Below, in pieces: positions 56,943 through 64,000 of a DNA stretch of 64,000 bases. The stretch's first letter is position 1. The number at the start of each line of letters is the position of its first letter. The position numbers and the translations under genes are program-made. The stretch comes from an uncultured Bacteroidales bacterium (GTDB lineage: Bacteria; Bacteroidota; Bacteroidia; Bacteroidales; P3), in assembly GCA_947167075.1 (NCBI GenBank), contig CAMVGR010000002.1:143243-207242 (forward strand), written 5' to 3'. The notes beneath the pieces were generated by a model. It saw only the letters and a list, made by a program, of their open reading frames with translations. It searched no databases and was not told the origin of the DNA.

Positions 56943-58070
56943 ATGAAGAGAATCGCAATACTAGGATCGACAGGATCAATAGGGACACAGGCCCTCAATG
57001 TGATTCGTCGACACTCTGACCTCTATAGTGTGGAGGTACTATGTGCAGGAAGCAACGCTACTTTACTAATCGAACAGGCGAAGGAATTTAGCCCCAATGC
57101 GGTCGTAATTGCCGACGAGAGCAAATATGAGACGGTGAAAGAGGAGTTGGCCGATACGGATGTGAAAGTATATGCCGGTGAGAAGGCCATCTGCTCGATT
57201 ATGGAAATGTCGTCGATAGACATGGTGCTGTCGGCAATAGTGGGTGTGGCTGGCCTCCGCCCCACTATGGCAGCACTGGAGAATGGCAAGCCAGTGGCAC
57301 TGGCTAACAAGGAGACGATGGTGGTGGCAGGAGCTTTGGTGACGGCTGCTTCAGCTCGGCATCGTGTACCGATACTTCCAGTCGATAGTGAACATTCAGC
57401 TATATTCCAATGTCTAGTAGGAGAAGTCAGCCCCGTGGACAAAATACTCCTTACCGCTAGTGGGGGACCATTCCGTGGAAAGAAGAAAGAAGACCTGTTG
57501 CAGGTGACACCTGAACAGGCATTGAAACACCCTAATTGGCACATGGGTCCCAAGGTGACCATAGACAGTGCCACACTGATGAACAAGGGATTGGAAGTGA
57601 TAGAGGCCAAGTGGCTTTTTGGAGTCGATGCTAATGATATTGAGGTGTTAGTACACCCTCAATCGGTGATGCATTCGGCTGTTCAATTTGCCGATGGCAG
57701 TATCAAGGCACAAATGGGGGTTCCAACGATGGAGACCCCAATCCAATATGCCCTGTCGTTCCCGGAACATATAGAGAGTTATTTACCTCGGTTGGACTTG
57801 ACAAAATATGCTGGGCTCACGTTCGAGCAGCCGGACAAGTCTACTTTCCGATGTCTCGACCTCGCATACGAGGCTATAAAACGCGGAGGTAATGTGCCTT
57901 GTGCTATGAATGCGGCCAATGAAGTGGCTGTACAGTTATTTATCAAGGGGAAATTAAGGTTTCTAGAAATAGCAGACTATATCGAGAAGTCGATGCAAGA
58001 AGTCCCATACATAGCCAACCCTACGCTTGATGACCTATTTTTAACAGATAAAAACGTTCGTAATCAATGA
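56943..58070 (+). CDS. dxr: 1-deoxy-D-xylulose 5-phosphate reductoisomerase
   Basis: This 375-aa NADPH enzyme converts DXP to MEP, the committed step of non-mevalonate isoprenoid synthesis. The nucleotide-binding start is ILGSTGSIGTQAL (residue 5). The metal and substrate motifs are PVDSEHSAIFQCL near 145, LTASGGPFRG near 168, MGPKVTIDSATLMNKGLE near 200 and NAANEVAVQLF near 332. The length is normal. The stop overlaps the rseP start by four bases. Confidence 0.97.
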   Translation: MKRIAILGSTGSIGTQALNVIRRHSDLYSVEVLCAGSNATLLIEQAKEFSPNAVVIADESKYETVKEELADTDVKVYAGEKAICSIMEMSSIDMVLSAIVGVAGLRPTMAALENGKPVALANKETMVVAGALVTAASARHRVPILPVDSEHSAIFQCLVGEVSPVDKILLTASGGPFRGKKKEDLLQVTPEQALKHPNWHMGPKVTIDSATLMNKGLEVIEAKWLFGVDANDIEVLVHPQSVMHSAVQFADGSIKAQMGVPTMETPIQYALSFPEHIESYLPRLDLTKYAGLTFEQPDKSTFRCLDLAYEAIKRGGNVPCAMNAANEVAVQLFIKGKLRFLEIADYIEKSMQEVPYIANPTLDDLFLTDKNVRNQ

Positions 58071-59470
58071 AATGGTTAGCCTTAATACTTAGTCTGTCAT
58101 TACTTGTGATGACCCATGAATTAGGTCATCTTGGATTTGCTAAGCTCTTCCACACACGTGTGCGCAGGTTCTATATCTTCTTTAATTGGAAGTTCTCTAT
58201 ATTCAAGGCGAAGAAGTTTGGTGGCAAATGGCACTTCCTGTTTTTCAACAGCAAGACCCCTGATAGTTGGGATGAAGCCAATCTTGCCCCGGAGGATCAA
58301 AACAATACCTTGTGGGGAATCGGGTGGATTCCGCTGGGAGGATATTGCGATATAGCCGGTATGATTGATGAAACTAAGGATGAGAATGACTTGGCTAGCG
58401 AGCCCCAGCCGTGGGAATACCGTACCAAACCGGCGTGGCAACGCCTGTGTATCATCAGTGGTGGTGTGCTTGTGAATTTCATTTCGGCACTACTCATCTT
58501 TACATGTATATTTTCTCATTGGGGTCAGGATGAACTTCCACTTCGGAATGCCAAGCTAGGATATGACTATCATCAGGTCCTCCTAGATGAGGGATTCCAC
58601 AATGGTGACATCATTTACGCTATTGATGGACAGGAACAATACGACTACACCAAGGCAGGCATGTCGTTGCTACTCGACAATCCACGTACGGTCACTGTGA
58701 TGAGGGGCGACAGTTTGGTAGACTTGACAATGAGTGGCACCTTGATGGAGAAGGTGAACAAGCAACGTGTAAAGGGTATCATGACGCCACGTATGCCCTT
58801 TGTGGTAAAAGACTTCACGGCAGGATCGACTGCGGAGAAAGCAGGCATGATGGCTGGCGATAGTGTTGTGAGCATCAATGGAAAGCAGATGGCAAGCTTC
58901 AGCGAGATAACTCCGGCCTTGTCAGCGATGGCTGGCCAGGATGTAGTGATTGGCTTTTACCGGCATGGAGTGCTAGATTCATTAACGGTACCGGTCAACT
59001 CTTCGGGCAAGCTGGGAATAATGTTGGATACGGACATCGCCCATCTGTTCAAAGTGAATCATATAGAATACAACTTCTTGCAGGCTATTCCGGCTGGTAT
59101 CAGCCATGGTTGGACCACCATGGTGGAGTATGTGTCGTCGCTCAAGGTCTTATTCTCGCCTGGTGGTGTACAGTCGCTCGGAGGTTTCGGCACTATGAGC
59201 AGCATCTTCCCCGACCATTGGGATTGGCACTCCTTCTGGAATATCACTGCATTCTTGGCGCTGATACTGGCATTTATGAATATCATCCCCATACCAGGAC
59301 TGGATGGTGGCCATATAGTATTCACACTGTGGGAGATAGTTACACGTAAGAAACCTAGCGACAAGTTCCTATCCACTGCCCAAAATGTAGGTATGATATT
59401 GCTGATTGCCCTTATGGTGATCGCTAATGGAAACGACCTGTGGCGTTGGATAAGTGGTAAATTCTTCTAA
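58067..59470 (+). CDS. rseP: Site-2 intramembrane metalloprotease (RseP family)
   Basis: This 467-aa multi-pass protease of the S2P/M50 family releases signals such as anti-sigma factors by cutting within membranes. The zinc motif HELGH is at residues 17-21 in the first membrane helix, and the second metal motif is GLDGGHIVF near 408. Between them lies at least one clear PDZ domain (FTAGSTAEKAGMMAGDSVVSI, here two pieces: FTAGSTAEKAGM and AGDSVVSINGK, near 251-280). It overlaps dxr by four bases. The substrate in this organism is unknown. Confidence 0.94.
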   Translation: MKWLALILSLSLLVMTHELGHLGFAKLFHTRVRRFYIFFNWKFSIFKAKKFGGKWHFLFFNSKTPDSWDEANLAPEDQNNTLWGIGWIPLGGYCDIAGMIDETKDENDLASEPQPWEYRTKPAWQRLCIISGGVLVNFISALLIFTCIFSHWGQDELPLRNAKLGYDYHQVLLDEGFHNGDIIYAIDGQEQYDYTKAGMSLLLDNPRTVTVMRGDSLVDLTMSGTLMEKVNKQRVKGIMTPRMPFVVKDFTAGSTAEKAGMMAGDSVVSINGKQMASFSEITPALSAMAGQDVVIGFYRHGVLDSLTVPVNSSGKLGIMLDTDIAHLFKVNHIEYNFLQAIPAGISHGWTTMVEYVSSLKVLFSPGGVQSLGGFGTMSSIFPDHWDWHSFWNITAFLALILAFMNIIPIPGLDGGHIVFTLWEIVTRKKPSDKFLSTAQNVGMILLIALMVIANGNDLWRWISGKFF

Positions 59471-59481
59471 GGCGGCGGCTA

Positions 59482-60918
59482 ATGCGTAAACTGGATAGGC
59501 TCATACTCCGCTCCTTTATCGGCCCATTGGCACTAACATTCACCATTGCGGTGTTTGTCTTGCTGATGCAATTTGTCTGGAAATATATCGACGATATGGT
59601 AGGAAAAGGACTTGAATTTTCCATCATAGCCGAGCTATTGGCCTATGCCTCTGCCACATTTGTCCCCATGGCGCTGCCCATTGCTGTCCTCTTTGCCTCT
59701 ATCATGACCATGGGTAACTTCGGCGAGCGCTACGAATTGGTCGCGATGAAGGCGGGAGGTATCTCTGTTAGTCGTGTGATGGCACCAATGATGGTTGTCG
59801 TACTGTTGCTCACAGGTGTCGCATTCTACTTTGCCAACAATGTAATGCCCACTGCTATGCTGAAATACAGGATGACCCTGTACGACATCACCCGCAAGAA
59901 ACCTGCTGTCAACATCCGCCCTGGAGAATACTACAAGGACATCGATGGATATGTGATTCGTGTCGGCGAAAAAGACAACGACACCGGAATAATGGACGAC
60001 ATTACGATCTACGACCATTCGAAAGGCATCGGCGAGACCAGTGTGATAGTGGCTAAGCGTGGCGAAATGGTTACCTCGACAGACGATCGCTACCTCACAT
60101 TCACCCTGTTCGATGGCTATTCTTATACCGAGAGTGCCACAGGCGAGAACTACCAGAAGCGACCGTTCACAACCATTGGCTTCGACAGACAGGTTATCAC
60201 CTTCGACATCTCCTCTTTCGCCCTCAACCGAAGCAGCGAGGACATCTTCAAGGGTAGCTACCAAATGATGAATATTACCCAATTGGACACCACAGTAGCA
60301 CGACTTCGAATGCAGTTGAATACAAGGAAAAATAACGGCCAGGCCGACATTGAAAGCAATCTACACGCATGGCATCTTTATGCCGGAAATGCTCCAAGAA
60401 TAGATACGGTATTCAATCCCCAGTTTGTGAAAACTCCCCGCGACGTGTCTAAAAACCAACGCAACTACTCCTACAATTGTGTCAACACTGCCGTGAAAGA
60501 CATTCGTGCGAATATCGAACTGCAAACAGCCGATCAGGAATACATCAACCGTCATGTCATCGAGATGCACCGCAAGTTCACCCTCTCGATTGCCTGCCTA
60601 TTGCTCTTTCTTGTAGGAGCTCCGTTTGGCAGCATTGTCCGTAAGGGTGGATTGGGTATGCCGCTAGTGGCTTCTGTACTCTTCTTTGTGCTCTACTATG
60701 TTATAGGCATGATAGCAGAAAAGGCGGTAAGAGAAAGTGCCATAGGCCCGATAGGTATGTGGTTCAGTAGTTTTGCCATGCTGCCTATCGGCATTGTGCT
60801 CACCATTCAAGCCACAACCGACTCCTCCTTCTTCGACTCGGCTTCGTGGAAGCGCTTCTTCTTAAAACTATTGCAAAGAAAAAAACAAAATCCTCCTCAA
60901 TATGAAGGAAATACATGA
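59482..60918 (+). CDS. LptF/LptG-family lipopolysaccharide export permease
   Basis: This 478-aa inner-membrane protein of the YjgP/YjgQ family has three membrane segments at the N-terminus, a large periplasmic jellyroll-type region (about 135-375) and three more segments at the C-terminus (IACLLLFLVGAPFGSIVRKGG near 371, split as IACLLLFLVGA and FGSIVRKGG). It pairs with a homologue and LptB to extract LPS from the inner membrane. The family is clear; LptF versus LptG cannot be decided by eye. It starts 11 bases after rseP and overlaps pyrK by 17 bases. Confidence 0.92.
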   Translation: MRKLDRLILRSFIGPLALTFTIAVFVLLMQFVWKYIDDMVGKGLEFSIIAELLAYASATFVPMALPIAVLFASIMTMGNFGERYELVAMKAGGISVSRVMAPMMVVVLLLTGVAFYFANNVMPTAMLKYRMTLYDITRKKPAVNIRPGEYYKDIDGYVIRVGEKDNDTGIMDDITIYDHSKGIGETSVIVAKRGEMVTSTDDRYLTFTLFDGYSYTESATGENYQKRPFTTIGFDRQVITFDISSFALNRSSEDIFKGSYQMMNITQLDTTVARLRMQLNTRKNNGQADIESNLHAWHLYAGNAPRIDTVFNPQFVKTPRDVSKNQRNYSYNCVNTAVKDIRANIELQTADQEYINRHVIEMHRKFTLSIACLLLFLVGAPFGSIVRKGGLGMPLVASVLFFVLYYVIGMIAEKAVRESAIGPIGMWFSSFAMLPIGIVLTIQATTDSSFFDSASWKRFFLKLLQRKKQNPPQYEGNT

Positions 60919-61675
60919 CTTTACCATTGTCTGCAGGCGGCAACTGGGCGACCAGTATTTCTCGCTTGTGCTGCAGCATCAGGGCACTATGCCCGCGGTC
61001 TGCCCGGGGCAATTTGTCGAGGTGCTTGTCGACGACTGCCGCGAGGTGATGCTCCGCCGCCCCATATCGGTGCACGATGTCGACGCCGAAAAAAACACCC
61101 TCTCCCTCCTTGTCCAAATAGTGGGCAAAGGAACCCGTAGGCTTGCAACCTTGCAGTGTGGCGACAAACTTAACCTAGTGTATCCGTTGGGACATGGCTT
61201 CAGTACTAACATCGCCAGCGATAGCCGGGTTCTGATGGTGGGAGGCGGCGCAGGCATAGCGCCTCTGCTATACCTCTCCAAAGTCTTGTCGTCGAAACAT
61301 ATCCGGCCCACTATACTGCTCGGTGGCCGCACTGCCTCATTGATACCCGTACGTTCCGAGTTCGAGCCCTATGGCTCGGTCGGCATTGCCACCGACGATG
61401 GGTCGATGGGCTATCGTGGCATTGTCACCCAGCATCCCGACTTCGGCAAGGAATATGATATAATCTACTCGTGTGGACCCACCCCGATGATGAAGGCTGT
61501 GGCTAAGTCGGCGGCCCAGCGTGGTATACGCTGCGAGGTGAGTCTGGAAAATATGATGGCATGTGGCCTGGGTGCCTGTCTATGCTGTGTGACCGACACC
61601 GACGAGGGACACAAATGTGTCTGCAAGGAAGGCCCTGTGTTCGATATAAGTGTAATGAAAAAATGGTACGAGTAA
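60902..61675 (+). CDS. pyrK: Dihydroorotate dehydrogenase electron-transfer subunit
   Basis: This 257-aa flavin and [2Fe-2S] protein passes electrons from dihydroorotate dehydrogenase to NAD. The FAD-binding motif [11 protein letters not shown] lies near residue 50, the NAD region [16 protein letters not shown] near 109 and [14 protein letters not shown] near 190. The iron-sulfur cysteines are in [12 protein letters not shown]...CVCKEGP near 219-245. The start overlaps the end of the permease gene. pyrD follows after one base, confirming the class 1B enzyme pair. Confidence 0.96.
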   Translation: MKEIHDFTIVCRRQLGDQYFSLVLQHQGTMPAVCPGQFVEVLVDDCREVMLRRPISVHDVDAEKNTLSLLVQIVGKGTRRLATLQCGDKLNLVYPLGHGFSTNIASDSRVLMVGGGAGIAPLLYLSKVLSSKHIRPTILLGGRTASLIPVRSEFEPYGSVGIATDDGSMGYRGIVTQHPDFGKEYDIIYSCGPTPMMKAVAKSAAQRGIRCEVSLENMMACGLGACLCCVTDTDEGHKCVCKEGPVFDISVMKKWYE

Positions 61676-61676
61676 T

Positions 61677-62576
61677 ATGCTAAACGTCAAGGTACATAAT
61701 CTAAATCTCAAGAATCCTGTCATGACAGCCTCCGGCACGTTCGGCTATGGGGAAGAGTTTTCTGACTTTATCGACTTGGAGCGTTTGGGTGCATTCATTG
61801 TGAAGGGAACCACCGGAACCCACCGCGAAGGCAATCCTTATCCACGCATGGTGGAGACTCCGTCGGGCATGCTCAATGCTGTCGGCCTGCAGAATGGTGG
61901 TGTGGAGAAGTTTTGCTCGACCGTGTACCCGCGCATCCAACATCTCGACACCAATATCATAGTCAATGTAAGCGGCTCGAGCATCGACGAGTATTGCACA
62001 GTGGCCGAGCAGGTCAACGAGCTCGACCGTGTGCCTGCCATCGAGCTGAACATCAGTTGTCCCAATGTGAAGAAGGGTGGCATGGGCTTCGGTACAGATC
62101 CGGCCATGGCATCACAGGTGGTGACCGCTGTGCGCAAGGTATACCATAAGACACTTATCGTCAAGCTCACACCCAACGTGACTAGCATTGCCGAGATAGC
62201 AAAGGCCGTGGAGGGAGCTGGAGCCGACAGTGTCTCGCTCATCAATACTCTTCTTGGTGCTGCCATCGATGTGGAGCATCGCCGGCCTTATCTGAGCACC
62301 ATCACCGGTGGACTCTCTGGTCCAGCTGTCAAGCCCGTCGCAGTGCGTATGGTGTGGCAAGTTGCCCATGCAGTGAAGATACCGGTGATCGGTCTGGGTG
62401 GTATCATGTCGGCTAGCGATGCGCTCGAGTTCATGATGGCCGGTGCCACGGCGGTGCAGGTGGGCACGGCCAACTTTATCGACCCCTCTGTCACCATGAA
62501 AATCATCGACGGAATGGAGGAGTACTGCCATCGGCATGGCATCAAAGACATCAATGAGATAATCGGCATCGTATGA
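61677..62576 (+). CDS. pyrD: Dihydroorotate dehydrogenase, class 1B catalytic subunit
   Basis: This 299-aa FMN enzyme oxidises dihydroorotate to orotate in pyrimidine synthesis. Motifs are [13 protein letters not shown] at residue 17, [15 protein letters not shown] near 45, the [15 protein letters not shown] site with catalytic Cys near 134, [10 protein letters not shown] near 163 and [19 protein letters not shown] near 241. The catalytic Cys, rather than Ser, and the adjacent pyrK define class 1B. The stop overlaps the next start by four bases. Confidence 0.97.
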   Translation: MLNVKVHNLNLKNPVMTASGTFGYGEEFSDFIDLERLGAFIVKGTTGTHREGNPYPRMVETPSGMLNAVGLQNGGVEKFCSTVYPRIQHLDTNIIVNVSGSSIDEYCTVAEQVNELDRVPAIELNISCPNVKKGGMGFGTDPAMASQVVTAVRKVYHKTLIVKLTPNVTSIAEIAKAVEGAGADSVSLINTLLGAAIDVEHRRPYLSTITGGLSGPAVKPVAVRMVWQVAHAVKIPVIGLGGIMSASDALEFMMAGATAVQVGTANFIDPSVTMKIIDGMEEYCHRHGIKDINEIIGIV

Positions 62577-63403
62577 TTCTCGTCGCCGACAGTGGGAGTA
62601 CGAAGACCACCTGGGCGACAATCCCTGGTGGCTCTCCCATCGTCACAGAGGGGCTAAACCCCCATTTCGCTTCCGACGCACAGGTGCTCGATGTGTGCAA
62701 GGCTGTGCGTTCGGAATTGGCGGATACGGTCGATTCGCTTTTCTTCTATGGTGCCGGATGTGGCGACCAAGAGCAGCGGCAGCGGATGTCTGGTCTGTTG
62801 CAACAGGTCTTTGCCCCTCAGTGCTTGTGCGTCGAGACCGACCTGCTGGGTGCCTGCCGTGCTGTGTGCGGACACCACGATGGCCTGGTGGGAATACTCG
62901 GCACAGGCAGCAATATCTGCTATTTCGATGGCGAAAAGCCATCTATCACCCCTTTCAGTACGGGATATATCCTCGGCGATCATGGTTCGGGCAACCACAT
63001 TGGCCGCCTGTTGCTCGACGACTACCTTTCCGGTAGTATGCCTTCGGCGATGGCCAGACTGTTCGCCAACGAATATGGTCTTTCCCCCACGCAATTTATG
63101 GATGCCGTATATCGGCAGCCTTTCCCCAACCGCTTCTTGGCCCGCATTGGCCATTTCGCCATGTTGCATCAAGACGTGCACTATTGTCGCAATCTGATTA
63201 ACAAGGCATTCCGCCAATGGCTACGGCATGATGTCCTGCCCATCGCACGACGCTCCCGCTGCCGCCGGCTCAGCATGGTAGGTGGCATTGCTGCCTCGGC
63301 ATTCGTGCTGCTGTCGTTGCAGGCAGAGCATGTGGGCCTGACTGTGAGCGGGGTGCAGGCCGATCCTATGCCGGGACTCCTTCTGTTTCATTCCGACTGC
63401 TAG
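62573..63403 (+). CDS. BadF/BcrA-type sugar kinase (probable amino-sugar kinase)
   Basis: This 276-aa protein of the ASKHA ATPase superfamily has phosphate loop 1 [14 protein letters not shown] at residue 2, the second nucleotide loop [14 protein letters not shown] near 107, the [18 protein letters not shown] site near 130 and VGGIAASAF near 237. The closest known theme is N-acetylglucosamine or muramic-acid related kinases of Bacteroidetes. A role in cell-wall sugar salvage, together with the NamZ-like enzyme at 35603, is inference. It is the last gene of the run that starts at 56035. Confidence 0.87.
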   Translation: MILVADSGSTKTTWATIPGGSPIVTEGLNPHFASDAQVLDVCKAVRSELADTVDSLFFYGAGCGDQEQRQRMSGLLQQVFAPQCLCVETDLLGACRAVCGHHDGLVGILGTGSNICYFDGEKPSITPFSTGYILGDHGSGNHIGRLLLDDYLSGSMPSAMARLFANEYGLSPTQFMDAVYRQPFPNRFLARIGHFAMLHQDVHYCRNLINKAFRQWLRHDVLPIARRSRCRRLSMVGGIAASAFVLLSLQAEHVGLTVSGVQADPMPGLLLFHSDC

Positions 63404-63466
63404 CCGCTTTATCCCCGTTTTTACCCCCTATCAAGTTTGTATTTCCGCCGATGGGTCACGTTCCAT

Positions 63467-63527
63467 CCACGGTGCATTCACGGTTCATGTACGGTGCATG
63501 TACGGAGGAAGTACGGTGTTGATACGT
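63467..63527 (-). repeat. Dispersed ACCGTACATGC element, copy 5 (inverted)
   Basis: Inverted copy of the element at 9360, ending with GATACGTGG, the complement of the ACGTATC seen before copies 1 and 2. It is framed by CCATCCAC (63463-63470) and GTGGATGG (63526-63533). The rest of 63404-63700 has no gene. Confidence 0.82.
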
Positions 63528-63695
63528 GGATGGCTTGGAATTCAGAGCGTTATAGGGCGTTGTACGTGACGTGTGCCTGAAAATGAGCCATTTGCTCAAT
63601 CTGTGAGGTGGGCGAGAATATGCGACGGGAACCCATGTCGTAAGGCCGTGTGCGATGGGGTAGGGTAGGATAAGTGTATGTATGAGGGGGGAATG

Positions 63696-63734
63696 AAAAA
63701 GGGTCGTATGCCTCGGTGCTGGCTTTCACGACCC
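63696..63734 (-). terminator. Terminator of the tRNA cluster
   Basis: On the minus strand GGGTCGT pairs with ACGACCC around a 20-base loop and TTTTT follows, just beyond tRNA-Arg. Confidence 0.75.
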
Positions 63735-63742
63735 GATTGTGG

Positions 63743-63816
63743 TGACCCTGCTGCGGTTCGAACGCAGGACCTAGAGTTTAGAAGACTCTCGCTCTATCCA
63801 GCTGAGCTACAGGGCC
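63743..63816 (-). tRNA. tRNA-Arg (TCT)
   Basis: A complete 74-base cloverleaf on the minus strand: acceptor GGCCCTG with CAGGGTC (one G-U), D arm GCTC/GAGC, anticodon stem AGAGT/ACTCT with loop CTTCTAA (anticodon TCT), and T arm CTGCG-TTCGAAC-CGCAG. CCA is not encoded. Confidence 0.96.
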
Positions 63817-63825
63817 TCTTTCGTG

Positions 63826-63900
63826 TCGGGGCACCCAGATTCGAACTGGGGATCTCCTGCTCCCAAAGCAGGCGCGATAACCGGGCTTCGCTATGCCCCG
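63826..63900 (-). tRNA. tRNA-Pro (TGG)
   Basis: A complete cloverleaf on the minus strand: acceptor CGGGGCA with TGCCCCG, anticodon stem CCTGC/GCAGG with loop TTTGGGA (anticodon TGG), and T loop TTCGAAT. It lies 9 bases before tRNA-Arg in transcription order. CCA is not encoded. Confidence 0.96.
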
Positions 63901-63916
63901 AACATGTTGTTTCATC

Positions 63917-63941
63917 AAAAAAGACGCCGTGTTGGGCGTCT
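63917..63941 (-). terminator. Terminator between tRNA-Ser and tRNA-Pro
   Basis: On the minus strand AGACGCC pairs with GGCGTCT (loop of 6) and a run of T follows. tRNA-Ser may therefore be transcribed apart from the other two. Confidence 0.75.
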
Positions 63942-63946
63942 CTTCC

Positions 63947-64000
63947 TGGCGGAGAAGGGGGGATTCGAACCCCCGGTACCCTAATCGAGTACGACAGTTT
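63947..64000 (-). tRNA. tRNA-Ser, 3' part (continues beyond window)
   Basis: The minus strand shows an acceptor 3' strand CTTCTCC, a G discriminator and an encoded CCA, a T arm GGGGG-TTCGAAT-CCCCC and a long variable arm (GTAC...GTAC). This is class II, and the acceptor fits Ser rather than Leu. The anticodon is outside the window. The encoded CCA differs from the two neighbouring tRNAs. Confidence 0.8.

Noticed and set aside
63743..64000. The tRNA cluster as an attachment site of an integrated element.
   Set aside because: No integrase gene and no repeated tRNA 3' end were seen in the window.

Overview
The window looks like a chromosome segment of a gut-type Bacteroidales bacterium. Supporting signs are the TAnnTTTG -7 promoter boxes in front of many genes, Bacteroidetes-typical proteins (NamZ/DUF1343, DUF2807 lipoprotein, a PorE-like TPR/propeller/OmpA protein) and type IX secretion C-terminal sorting sequences on one broken gene and one gene remnant. 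I cannot name the genus. A tryptophanase gene indicates indole production.

Positions 1-28093 are dominated by four giant genes for secreted proteins built from glycine-rich 'VYGGGN' repeats of about 25 residues. One lies on the minus strand and runs off the left edge (at least 2464 codons). The other three form a plus-strand set of 1696, 1679 and 2682 aa. Between them sit tnaA and a roughly 680-base non-coding stretch. The third plus-strand protein carries an additional eight-fold super-repeat. The proteins look like long beta-solenoid surface or secreted fibres. Their function is unknown, and none of the three complete ones shows a recognisable type IX sorting domain.

Positions 28100-32700 hold an M23/LysM peptidase overlapping trmD, then about 1.55 kb of short palindromes spaced 53-55 bases apart. 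These flank an IS200-type (RAYT-like) Y1 transposase gene, and clpP follows. Positions 32870-39153 hold a frameshifted leucine-rich-repeat protein with a type IX sorting domain, dut, an exo-muramidase lipoprotein (NamZ family), a nitroreductase-like lipoprotein and a C69 dipeptidase. Positions 39425-43756 hold a PorE-like outer-membrane protein, miaA and a DUF2807 lipoprotein.

Positions 44463-50094 form a tight run purD-mrdA-rodA-clpX (1-4 base gaps) that joins purine synthesis, the cell-elongation synthase pair and the ClpX unfoldase. A MerR-like regulator, fabD, a WbqC-like gene with an acidic partner, cdd and a PpiD-like periplasmic chaperone follow. Positions 56035-63403 are a second compact run: a degenerate M23 protein, dxr, rseP, an LptF/LptG permease, pyrK, pyrD and a BadF-type sugar kinase. 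The right end carries minus-strand tRNA genes for Arg, Pro and (partial) Ser.

Two repeat families stand out besides the giant proteins: the transposase-flanking palindrome arrays, and a dispersed element of about 50-60 bases made of an 11-base unit (ATGCACCGTAC-like) found five times, only between genes. One copy lies directly beside the remnant of a deleted secreted-protein gene.
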